DNA of 64,000 nt, taken from positions 6,592,399-6,656,398 of the forward strand of contig CM030931.1 of the NCBI GenBank assembly GCA_018136815.1. Reading direction: 5' to 3'. Positions 32,962 to 41,108 of this stretch are shown here, one piece after another. Under the pieces are notes generated by a model, which saw only the letters and a program-made list of their open reading frames with translations, searched no databases and was not told the origin of the DNA. The position numbers and the translations under genes were made by a program. The first letter of the stretch is position 1; the number at the start of each line of letters is the position of its first letter. The stretch is from Isochrysis galbana (lineage: Eukaryota; Haptophyta; Isochrysidales; Isochrysidaceae).

Positions 32962-33273
32962 CTACCGACCCCTAACATCGCCCCGTCGGCACCTCCGTGG
33001 AGTCCACCGTGGTAGACGCCAGCTACGTCGGCGAGGGTCGGTACCGCATCGCGAGGGCGGCGCCTCGTGCACGGCGAGCGCCGGGTCCTGCCGCTCGGCG
33101 ACGGTGGCCGCCGCCCAGGCGGCGAGGAAGGCCTCGAGCTTCTCGTCGGGCACGTCGACCGCGAGCGCGCGGTGCGCCCAGCGCACGAGGTGCGTGTGGG
33201 CCGCCGCGCGGCGGCCGGGGCGAAAGTAGCCGCGCGTGTGGTCCTTGACGAAGAAGGCGGAGAGGTGAGTCAT
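32962..33273 (-). pseudogene. Possible D5-type viral primase N-terminus fragment
   Basis: The frame from 33273 starts MTHLSAFFVKDHTR, then VDVPDEKLEAFLAAWAAATV and VHEAPP. The order (start with an FxxxHR-like segment, a PDEKLEAFLAAW helix, a short strand ending in HE) resembles the N-terminus of D5-like primase-helicases of large algal DNA viruses. It is only about 80 residues, then the similarity fades. The assignment is a weak inference; the coding signal itself (strong GC3) is clearer than the identity. Confidence 0.35.
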
Positions 33274-33313
33274 CGCCGGACGCGGACGTGGGCCGCCCTC
33301 GCCGAACCGCAAA

Positions 33314-34312
33314 CTAATGCACAGGCGGCGTCGGCGGCGCCGCGGCGCCGACGAGGCCTCGACCCGCCCGCGAGCGAGGTGGCCGCCGAGACGCACGACG
33401 GCGGCGCGGTCGTGCCGGAGAGCACGCTTCCGCAGCCGCGCACCCTGAGAAGGTCCTGAACCCCAGGTCGCGCACGTAAGCGGGAAGAGTGGCGGTCTGC
33501 AGCGCCGTGCACCCGGAAAAACAGTCGTCCGGCAGCGCCAGCAGCGTTGCTGGCAGCCTGACCGCCGTGAGCGCTATGCAGTGCGAGAAGCAGCGCGGTA
33601 GCAGCTGCCCGAGCCCCTCGTGCAGCGTCAGCGTTCTGAGAGCCGCGGGGTTCACCGCGGTGCACGGCTGTGCGCGGCAGCAGGCGTCTGCTCGCAGCGC
33701 GGTGCACCCGAGGAAGCAGTTCTCCCCAATCTCGCGCAAGAGCGCCTCCGCGGCGGCTCGGCACGGCTCCAGCCGGTGCGCGCGCGTGCCCGGCCGGCGT
33801 GCGTCGTCGAGCGCCACGCTCAGCGGCAGGTAGCGGCCCATCCGCTCGTCGTCGACGGGCGCCGCCGGCCCGGCGGGCGCGCGCAGCGCCTCGCGCACCA
33901 CGCGCTCGGTGTCGCAGCCGCCGCAGTGGACGAGCAGGCAGGCCGGGCGGTCGGCAAGCCGCCAGCGCGCGAGCTGAGCGCAGGCGTGCGCCACGACGGC
34001 CTCGTCGGACCCGAGCGCCTCGCACGGCAGGCCCCGCGCGCCGCCGCAGTGCGGGGGCGGCTCCCAGGGCGCGACGGCGCACGCGCGCACGTCGTAGCCG
34101 CGCATGCGCAGCGCCTCGAACAGGCAGGCGCCGCCCGGCGCGCGGAAGGCGTCCTCGAGGGCGCGCGCCTCGTCGGTGTGCGTGCAGCTGGCGCGCGGGA
34201 AGAAGACGCTCTGGTCGCGCAGGTCGCGCAGGTGCGGCAGCTGCGCGAAGGCCTGCTCGACGAGCGTGCCGGGCACGCCGTCGGCGAGGTGCACGACGAG
34301 CAGGTGCGACAT
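33314..34312 (-). CDS. Sulfatase-like N-terminus fused to BspA-type leucine-rich repeats (viral-like)
   Basis: 332 residues from the ATG at 34312. The first half ([41 protein letters not shown]) is laid out like alkaline-phosphatase/sulfatase-fold proteins, but no Cys/Ser active-site signature is clear. From about residue 195 there are repeats of the LRR_5/BspA type ([44 protein letters not shown]), common in protists and giant viruses. The end is low-complexity Arg/Pro. The codon use is GC-extreme, unlike the neighbours. It may be a fusion made during insertion rather than a working gene. Confidence 0.5.
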   Translation of the reverse strand: MSHLLVVHLADGVPGTLVEQAFAQLPHLRDLRDQSVFFPRASCTHTDEARALEDAFRAPGGACLFEALRMRGYDVRACAVAPWEPPPHCGGARGLPCEALGSDEAVVAHACAQLARWRLADRPACLLVHCGGCDTERVVREALRAPAGPAAPVDDERMGRYLPLSVALDDARRPGTRAHRLEPCRAAAEALLREIGENCFLGCTALRADACCRAQPCTAVNPAALRTLTLHEGLGQLLPRCFSHCIALTAVRLPATLLALPDDCFSGCTALQTATLPAYVRDLGFRTFSGCAAAEACSPARPRRRRASRRPPRSRAGRGLVGAAAPPTPPVH

Positions 34313-34349
34313 CCCGCGCGCGGCCGGCCGTCCCCTTTGCCGAGATGGC

Positions 34350-34487
34350 GCGAAAATGTTGACGACGAGGGCTACCAGGGCGCGACGGTGATCGAGCCGA
34401 CGCCCGGCTTCTACGACACGCCGGTCGCGACGCTCGACTTCGCCTCGCTCTACCCGTCGATCATGATGGCGCACAACCTCCACATGG
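34350..34487 (+). pseudogene. B-family DNA polymerase fragment (palm region, viral-like)
   Basis: About 45 codons encode [20 protein letters not shown], then [18 protein letters not shown], the very conserved region II of B-family DNA polymerases; the DFASLYPS box carries the first catalytic Asp. It closely resembles the polymerases of large algal DNA viruses and DNA polymerase delta. It has no upstream exonuclease part (the opposite-strand ORF begins 38 bp away) and stops at the island's right boundary repeat. It is non-functional. Confidence 0.8.
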
Positions 34488-34544
34488 GGGGCACTTGCGG
34501 AAAAAACAACCAAACCTGAGGTTGCACCCTCTAAAAGCGCGGAC

Positions 34545-34780
34545 GAAGGAGGAAGGGCCTTGGAAGGAGCTAGAAGCACAGACTTTAGCTACTGCTGTAG
34601 AGACTGTGCTTAAGCTTATATACCCATATTCGATGTGGGACCTACTAGCGAGAACGTATCGAGTTATGATAATGAGCTGTAGAATCAGGCTAGCAGCGAC
34701 GCAGGGATGGAATCGGCGATCCCCCACGGTATGCTGGTGATACTTCTATTATTAAACTTCTTATATCGGGAACGCAGGGC
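34545..34780 (+). other. Unrecognised sequence between island and DP promoter
   Basis: A short frame (KEEGPWKELEAQTLATAVETV, continuing LKLIYPYSMWDLLARTYRVM) looks protein-like over about 60 residues but matches nothing I know. It may be a gene broken by the island insertion. Confidence 0.25.
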
Positions 34781-34787
34781 GGTGGTC

Positions 34788-34820
34788 GGAAGGGGGGGAG
34801 GGGGGGGGGGGGGGCGGGGG

Positions 34821-34854
<34 letters not shown>

Positions 34855-34920
34855 GGGCGCGGCGGAGGGAGTTCTCGCGCCCCCGCCGGACGCCCCCCCC
34901 CCCCCCCCCCCCCTCCCCCT
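34788..34920 (+). promoter_or_regulatory. G-tract/C-tract upstream of DP gene
   Basis: About 60 bases of nearly pure G (34794-34855) are followed, after a 35-base mixed stretch, by about 22 C and then CT-rich sequence leading to the start codon at 35049. The arrangement is similar to 18250-18500. It is likely a promoter-proximal tract; its function is inferred. Confidence 0.4.
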
Positions 34921-35048
34921 CGCTCTCTCGCGCGCGCACCGCCGCGCCTCTTCAACCCCAACCCTTCTCCCTCCCTACCTCCCCTCCCTTTCCTCCCTCG
35001 CTTCGGGCCGTGGACGCCCCCCACTCGTGTGAACTTCCCCGCCGCCCC

Positions 35049-36683
35049 ATGGCCGGGACAGCCTCCACGACGGTCGAGGACCTGATCGACTACGCTGGGC
35101 TCAGGGATATTGCCGAAGAGGTCGGCATCGTCCATGCCCACCAGAGCGCGCCCAATGCATTAGGAAGCTCTACTCCGAGCCGGGTGCCTGCGGAAGCAGC
35201 CACACCTTCGTCATACGGGTGAGTGAGGATGCGGGGAGCGCGCTCTCCGCATGTGTTGCAGTGAGTGGGATCTGACCAATATGACAAGTTCTGATCCGCA
35301 TCAACCCAACCCACCCTCAACCTCTAACCTCCTTTCGCAGCGACGTCAGCAAAGCGAACTGTGCTCACGCTAATCAGACTGTGTCGCCGGTACGATTGCC
35401 TTCCTACGGGGGATGTGGACCGTCAGTGCCCGAGAGTCTCACAGGTGCGTCGCAAGACTGGTCACGTCCTGCGTGAGACTGGCGTGCGTGATGCGGCGCA
35501 GCATCGCGCAGCTACCACGAATGGGATTCAGTTGTACATGTCTGAGCCACCCTGCTCATGGCCGTGATAGTCAATTGGGGACGCTCATTGCAGAGATGCC
35601 TGTCCGTCTTCCCGTCATTCGCAGGCATAGTGTACGCTTCAAGCGATAGCAAGGAGAAGAAAAAAAGGTCACAGCGTGGACATGGCGGCAAGGGCGGCGA
35701 TAAAGGGCTGCGCCATTTCAGTATGAAGGTTTGCGAGAAGGTGGAGCAAAAAGGCCGAACAACATACAATGAGGTTGCAGACGAGTTGGTGCAAGAGTTT
35801 GTCAACGCGGGGATGGTTGGTGGCGGGGATGGTGAGGACGGCGAGACGCAATACGACGAAAAGAATATACGGCGACGCGTCTATGATGCTCTCAATGTGT
35901 TGATGGCGATGGACATCATCACCAAAGAGAAAAAGCAGATCTTGTGGCGAGGGCTACCTACCAACACTCAACAAGAGGGAACACGGATGCAGATGGATAT
36001 CGCCTCGCGAGAGGAGCGTCTCAACAAGAAACGACTCCACTTGCAAGAACTATTGACACAGCAAATATCCTTCAAGAATCTCATCAAGCGCAATCAAATG
36101 CGCGGTGGCAGTGGCTCGACTGATCATGCTCGCTCAATGGCCAATGGTGCTAGCAGCGTCACTGACCCTCGAAGTTCAGACGTTGCGAATGCGGATCGAA
36201 TTCCCCTGCCATTCATCATAGTGAACTCGGGGAAGGAGACCGTGATTGACTGCGAGATGGCGGAAGACAAGCAGGAGATCTTCTTCAACTTCTCGGTGCG
36301 TAGAGCTTTTCCGGCACTGCCCGCTATTTTTGAATTATCACGAGCCATTTCAGCATGATCCTACGTGCCTGTGGCTCTTTGCAGCGTGAAGCCCTTTAAC
36401 CGCACCGCCTCTGCGCAGCCTTGACGTCTCCTAAATTCCTACGTATGTCGTCGCTGTTTAGGCTCCATTCGAAATTCATGATGATAACGAAACCCTGAAG
36501 AGGATGAGGATGCAGTATTGCCCTGTGTTGAGCGATATTGCCACTATGGTGCCCAGTGATTTGGTGTCCTTCACGACGACTTGGCAGGAACAGCAGCAGG
36601 CCCTAGAGGCGCAGGCGGGAAGACCCATCCCTGGGACAGAAGTATCAAGGCAGGGGATGTATCCCCACGGGACGGGCAGCTGA
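35049..36683 (+). CDS. E2F dimerisation partner DP (TFDP)
   Basis: Four exons, 35049-35218, 35341-35444, 35625-36295 and 36462-36683, all in phase, give 388 residues. Residues 118-203 form the DP winged-helix DNA-binding domain: [20 protein letters not shown], then the recognition helix [19 protein letters not shown], then WRGLPTN. A coiled-coil dimerisation segment follows ([20 protein letters not shown]). The marked-box part has [17 protein letters not shown] and, after the last intron, [17 protein letters not shown], typical of DP. With E2F, DP activates S-phase genes such as dUTPase. Exons 1-2 encode an unconserved N-terminus and are less certain. Confidence 0.92.
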
Positions 36684-37245
36684 GACACCAACTGATGTGC
36701 AACCCACGCCGTGCATCACGAACCAACCCGTGCGGGAGGAGGCGCCAGGGAGATCATGCAGGTGTTGATCATGTGTGCTCACATTCACGGGGAGAATGCT
36801 GCCCGTTCTTCTGGGCTCACAACGCCTGGAGAGTATGATGTGGTCGGGAGGCCCACATCAAGTTCTCGACTTTCAGCTTGACGCTGGGCTAGATGTGAAA
36901 ATATTATGTTGTGAGACGAACCTCGAGTCTCGGCGAGACAAGGCGTCGAGGCGGTGGCCAAGCTCATTTGGCTGAGAACAAGACGTAAAAAAGCACCATC
37001 CAGCTGAGTATATGGATTTGTAACTAGGCGCCACCCTTGTTCTTTCGATCTAACTAGCTATATGATCTACGTCAAATATCAACCTCACCCGGGGTGTGTT
37101 TGGCCTCGGGTGTTGGTTGGATGTAGATGTATGGTGTAAATTCGGGCCAAGCAAGTACTCGTGCCATGCACGTCGTGTCATACTCCACGTACATGACAAA
37201 ATGGCGTTATGTTTATGGGCGCGGATTGAATGCCATCGTTCTGAA
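36684..37245. other. 3' flank of DP gene
   Basis: No gene is recognised. There is some similarity to coding sequence just after the stop, but no conserved frame. Confidence 0.4.
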
Positions 37246-37247
37246 CT

Positions 37248-37990
37248 AAGTTTATACTTAGTTCGCCCATGCGGGGGTCACGAGCCCCCCCCCCTCTCTC
37301 CGCTCCTCCCCTGCCGTAGGGGAGGAACCACCCATGCTCCTGGCATGCCTGATGGCTTGCCAGGAGCACACTGCCATGCTGACCCACTCTCCCACTGACA
37401 GGCACGCCTGGATCGCTCGTCCTGGCCCCTCGTGGCCAGCCCATCGCTCCAACCCCCCCTCCCCCCCTGTTCGACAGGCCGACAGATGCAGACTGGGGGC
37501 CCCAGAGGCTCAGGAGCGCTAGCGAGGGAGAGGCAGGGGAGGCCAGGGCCCAGCCCCAGCCTCCTCTGCCCCCTGAGCTGGCCTTCAGGAGCCTCCAGGG
37601 GTCGCCAGCAAGCAGCTGCAGGCCTGGCGCAGGCACGCCATCGCGCGTGCCGCAGGAGAGAGGAGAGGGAGCGCGGAGAAGGGGGTGGGCGGAGCGAGAG
37701 CTCCGCCCACCGAAAAATAGGTAAGTCCCGCACCTGTTTACAGGAGAAGTCGGGACTTAGGACGCCGCCAGCCCGGTAGGCGTAGGAGGAGAAGGGGAGA
37801 ACGGATCACCGGGGGGGGCGCGGGCCACCGACCATATCTAAGCCCTTTTCCCCTATCCCCCAAGTAGTGCACGGGGGGAGTCGCCTGATGGCGGGGGGGG
37901 AAGGGCCGGCAGAGTGGGGGTGTAGAAAGATTTGCTGCGTGAGTAGAAAGTAGAGGGTCCACGGCCGCGTGTGCGGTGAGACTATTATTC
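37248..37990 (-). repeat. R740 repeat, copy D (full length)
   Basis: It has both ends: AACTAAGTTTATACTTAGTT at the left, and GGTCCACGGCCGCGTGTGCG then GTGAGACTATTA at the right. The central hairpin is perfect here: TAAGTCCCG pairs with CGGGACTTA around CACCTGTTTACAGGAGAAGT. Confidence 0.85.
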
Positions 37991-38300
37991 AGAAATTAAT
38001 TACAACACGGGGAACTGTTCAATTGTAATTGTGAGCGCGTACCTTACACGAATATTCATGCCTACAGCCTTCAGATGGGCAGGAATACAACAAATTAATA
38101 CCTTGCCTTAGACCGTAGACGAGCTCACAGAGTAATTGGTAATTGGATTGGATCAATGGTCATACATTATTTTAATGTTTCTATACGTATACGTTGTTTG
38201 GCAACACACTCAGAGCGCACACATTATTACTGCTAAAACGATCTCGAACACATCAACCCATCAACCCACCACCCGCTTGTTGTAGCGGCTCATCGAAGAG
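37991..38300. other. AT-rich spacer, nothing recognised
   Basis: Unique AT-rich sequence between R740 copy D and the inverted repeat arm. Confidence 0.4.
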
Positions 38301-38324
38301 GCTTGCAAGTGATCCGAGAGGACT

Positions 38325-38785
38325 GTCGCATCCGCGATCGACCTTTTTGTTTTAGAAGTTGTTTGCGTTTCTATGTTCCCTCCCTGCAGGCTAGCCACGA
38401 GTCACCGTCGCAGTGTCCTACATTCGTCCATTCGCCCTTGTTGCCCTCGCCTCCTTTGTCGCCTCCTTTGTCGCCTGCTTGCCCCTCACCTGGCTTACCT
38501 CCTTGCGTGCTCCTCGCGTTTTAGGCTAAGTCGCGCGATCAGGTATCGCCGGTGCAAGGAACCGCCCCCATGTGTGACCCTGATTCCCCCTCAGGTGTTG
38601 GCCGTTGGATTATACCGTGGCGCTATTTTACTTCGGTCTTCATCAAATCACTTAAGGGTTTTCGAAAGATTCCCTCCTTATTCCCGTGCGTAACTGTCGC
38701 CCCGTCGGATCGTCCGTCGCCCCGTCGCTCTCTTGTCGGCATTCTCTTCCTTGTTCGATCTGCCAGCGGGTTCCTATGCGTTCCG
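38325..38785 (+). repeat. Long dispersed inverted repeat, left arm
   Basis: About 460 bp matches the reverse complement of 43855-44300 with high similarity, including ATCCGCGATCGACCTTTTTG, TCACCTGGCTTACCTCCTTG and CCCTGATTCCCCCTCAGG. Small indels separate the copies. No ORF is conserved. The arms are about 5 kb apart and flank the RsfS locus. Confidence 0.85.
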
Positions 38786-38805
38786 TGATAGGGATACGTT
38801 AGTGT

Positions 38806-39197
38806 CCCGGATGGGACAACAGGTACAAGGTCAACAGGTTTCGGGGGCCTCTTCCTATTAACAGGACATGTTAACAGGTCGCAATAGGTCCGTAACAGGT
38901 CAAAATAAAACTCATTTTACTAATATTATAGATGTATCAGTATGTGATTTATAACATGAATATGAGTGGCTTCTTACTTCTGAGCTTAGTTACTATTACT
39001 AGGGAGAGGAAGGGATCTGAGATGATTTGGGCGTGGCTACGATAGCGGTACCTATAGTATAGGCCTATAGCCACGCGCGAGGCGAGAATATTGAAAGGTT
39101 TTTTTTTACCTGTTACCTATTAACAGGTAACAGGTCTGGTAGGCCTCTTGACCTCTTAATAGAACCTATTAGAAGCCTATTGTCCCATCTATCTGGG
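38806..39197. mobile_element. hAT-type MITE, element E5
   Basis: The left end CCCGGATGGGACAACAGG and right end (reverse complement) CCCAGATAGATGGGACAATAGG match apart from a small insertion. The perfect 8-bp duplication GTTAGTGT is at 38798-38805 and 39198-39205. AACAGGT or ACCTGTT words repeat inside both ends. It is followed within 400 bp by a hAT transposase remnant. Confidence 0.88.
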
Positions 39198-39398
39198 GTT
39201 AGTGTGGAGAGTGTTGACGTGAGTGTAGTGTCATCTCGTCGGTCCATCGGCCCCTAACCGTCTGTCGTCTGTCGTTCTTCGTTCGTCGCTCTCGTTCTCG
39301 TTCTCGTTCCCGTTCTCGTCCCTCGTTCTCAACACTACCTCAATACCAGACCTCTCCAAGCCCTCAGCCTCAGCCTATCCAACCCGATCCGCCCAGCC

Positions 39399-39593
39399 AT
39401 GTCCGCTCCGTCGTCGCGCTCGCCCTCGCCCAAGCCCGTCCTCCCGCCTTTCTCTGCTGAGGAGGTGGTCCAGCCCGTCATTGGCCACCCCCCAACTTCC
39501 GCCGCGCCTCTCGCCGCTTCCCTTCCGTCCCTTCTGTTCCCATCTGAGGCAGTGGTAACCTCGGATCCGTCAAGGACACACGAATGTTGCTGA
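39399..39593 (+). CDS. Unrecognised ORF start, Pro/Ser-rich
   Basis: 64 codons begin MSAPSSRSPSPKPVLPPF and are preceded by a strong CGTTCT pyrimidine repeat like other 5' ends here. The frame runs into the reverse of the hAT remnant at about 39555 and stops. It may be the first exon of a gene disrupted by the transposon, or simply a shadow. No function is assigned. Confidence 0.25.
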   Translation: MSAPSSRSPSPKPVLPPFSAEEVVQPVIGHPPTSAAPLAASLPSLLFPSEAVVTSDPSRTHECC

Positions 39594-39790
39594 CCATACA
39601 TCACACGGAGCAAAGAAAACATACGCTCACACGAGGCTGAGTTCGGCAAGATGCTAAAAGCCACACGAGCGGCGGATGCCGCCCATGATGCCGGAAACGA
39701 TTTGTTTTGCGCATGCCACCATGCGAGCATGCGAGCACGGCATCCGAAAAGTCGTCAACGTCTTCCGTCTTCCGAGTTGATTGCCGCATG
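39560..39790 (-). pseudogene. hAT transposase C-terminal dimerisation remnant
   Basis: The minus strand encodes LAWWHAQNKSFPASWAASAA, then FSILPNSASCERMFSLL. Trp-Trp, Phe-Pro and the block LPxSAxxERxFS are the conserved features of the hAT C-terminal dimerisation domain. A frameshift upstream (DDFSDAVLA in the adjacent frame) and the missing catalytic part show it is dead. It is the only transposase in the window that could explain E1-E5. Confidence 0.75.
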
Positions 39791-39867
39791 AGACGCCGCG
39801 GCTACATAGACAGGTAATTGGGCCTTTAGAAGTGCGGGATCAATCCCCCCCTCATCATGAGGCATGC

Positions 39868-40620
39868 CTAAAGGCTAAAGGGGTGAGCAATGCTGCCCCC
39901 GCCCCCCCGCCTCGCCTCGCCTTTTAGCATGTTCACGGGAGCGTAGCCCAAATTTCGTTGGTTTCCCACCCAAATTTCGTGCACTTTTTTTTCTCGTTGA
40001 GCGAGCCCAAATTTTGCAAAACATTTCGCGAAAACCTGGCCGGGCTCGAACGATGCGAGCATCGGAGGCGCTTGTTCGACTTCAGCATTCACCTCCGTGT
40101 CCTCCTCCTCTTCCTCCATGTCATCGGCCTCGGAGAGCCACTCGTCGTCGATCTACGAACAGGAAGGAGGAAAGCGCGGAGTGTGAGGTGGTGAGTAACA
40201 CGCATGCGCGCACCCATGCCCATGCCCCCTCCCGGCAGCACACCTGGGCGACGATATGGGACTTGAGCACCCACTTCTTCTTCTTCTTCTCAATCGTCGA
40301 GTAGAACTCCACCTCAACCTTGTCCTTCCCATGCAATGTGCCCTCGCCCATGGCCATGATCATGCACTCACCCATGGTCTCGTGCTCGACGCGCTGCCCG
40401 ACCTTCAGCTTCAGGTGGGAGATGTCGTCATCGCTGTCCGCGCCGGCGGTGAGGTCGATGCCTTCGCCCTCCTCGTCCTCGTTCTCATTTTCCTCGTGGG
40501 CCTCGATATTGTTGGTCATATCGGAGATGCGATCGCCCTCAGGCGCGCGCGCCGGGGAACTGCTTGCGCTGTTCCTGCTAGACGATGTGGCGCGGCCCGA
40601 GCGACGACGCTTTCTAGCAC
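39868..40620 (-). CDS. Uncharacterised gene with acidic segments, 5' end unresolved
   Basis: Exons 40620-40244 and 40152-39868 join in phase (GTGTGC donor, TTCGTAG acceptor). The first has an Arg/Ser-rich start, an acidic stretch (EENENEDEEGEGIDL), then LKVGQRVEHETMGECMIMAM and HGKDKVEVEFYSTIEKKKKK, which may form a small beta-barrel. The second starts IDDEWLSEADDMEEEEEDTE. The last 45 codons run through CCCAAATTTCGT repeats and may not be native. A CCTTCAG acceptor at 40621 suggests an upstream exon I could not place. The gene is divergent from RsfS and may share its promoter. No family is recognised. Confidence 0.5.
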
Positions 40621-40659
40621 CTGAAGGCGAGGGTGGGGCGGAGTGGCATGTCACGAATG

Positions 40660-41108
40660 CATTCGTGACGGCGCGGGCCGGCGTGGCAGCTCAAGCCGGC
40701 AGGCCCGGGGAGAGCCTCGCCTGGCATGCTCTCTCGCTCGCTCCTCGCCCCCCCCGCGCCCCCCCGCGCCCCCCCTTTATCCCGCTGGCTCCCGCCCAAA
40801 TATGTACCGGCGCCCGGGCCCGTGCCACCCAAATATGTAGTAAATACGTCGACATATCAGTTTGCCAGAATCGTACCCAAATATGTAGTACGATATGTAC
40901 ATATTATGGCCTACCCCTAAATAGTAGTAGATCATATCCATATCCATATCCTCTCTCCTCGCTCTCCGCCTGTCTCTCTCCGCTCTCCGTTCTCCGTCCG
41001 TCCTGCCGGGTCACGAGTTAAATTTGGCTCGGATTCAGCAGGCGACGCGGAGCAGCAGGCGCTCTCCTCGACTCCCTCGCCCCCCCCCCCCCCCCCTTCC
41101 TCTCGCCC
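40660..41108. promoter_or_regulatory. Shared 5' region between the 39.9-40.6 kb gene and RsfS
   Basis: The region contains CCAAATATGTA words (40797, 40829, 40868), ATATCCATATCC repeats and a run of about 19 C immediately upstream of the RsfS start. It could be a two-way promoter; this rests on gene orientation only. Confidence 0.35.

Larger units (their letters stand above)
32898..34540. mobile_element. GC-rich island of giant-virus-like gene fragments flanked by an inverted repeat
   Basis: The left boundary reads GGGTGCAACTCGAGGTT followed by eight T; the right boundary is the inverted counterpart, six A followed by CAACCAAACCTGAGGTTGCA and CCC. Between them GC rises sharply with GC-ending codons, and three separate coding fragments lie on both strands, none complete. 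No clear target duplication was found. It is either an element with degenerate terminal repeats or a patchwork insertion of viral DNA. Confidence 0.5.

Noticed and set aside
33620-34519. Plus-strand 299-residue ORF across the viral-like island
   Set aside because: Only its last 45 codons resemble a polymerase; the earlier part is the antisense of the sulfatase/LRR ORF.
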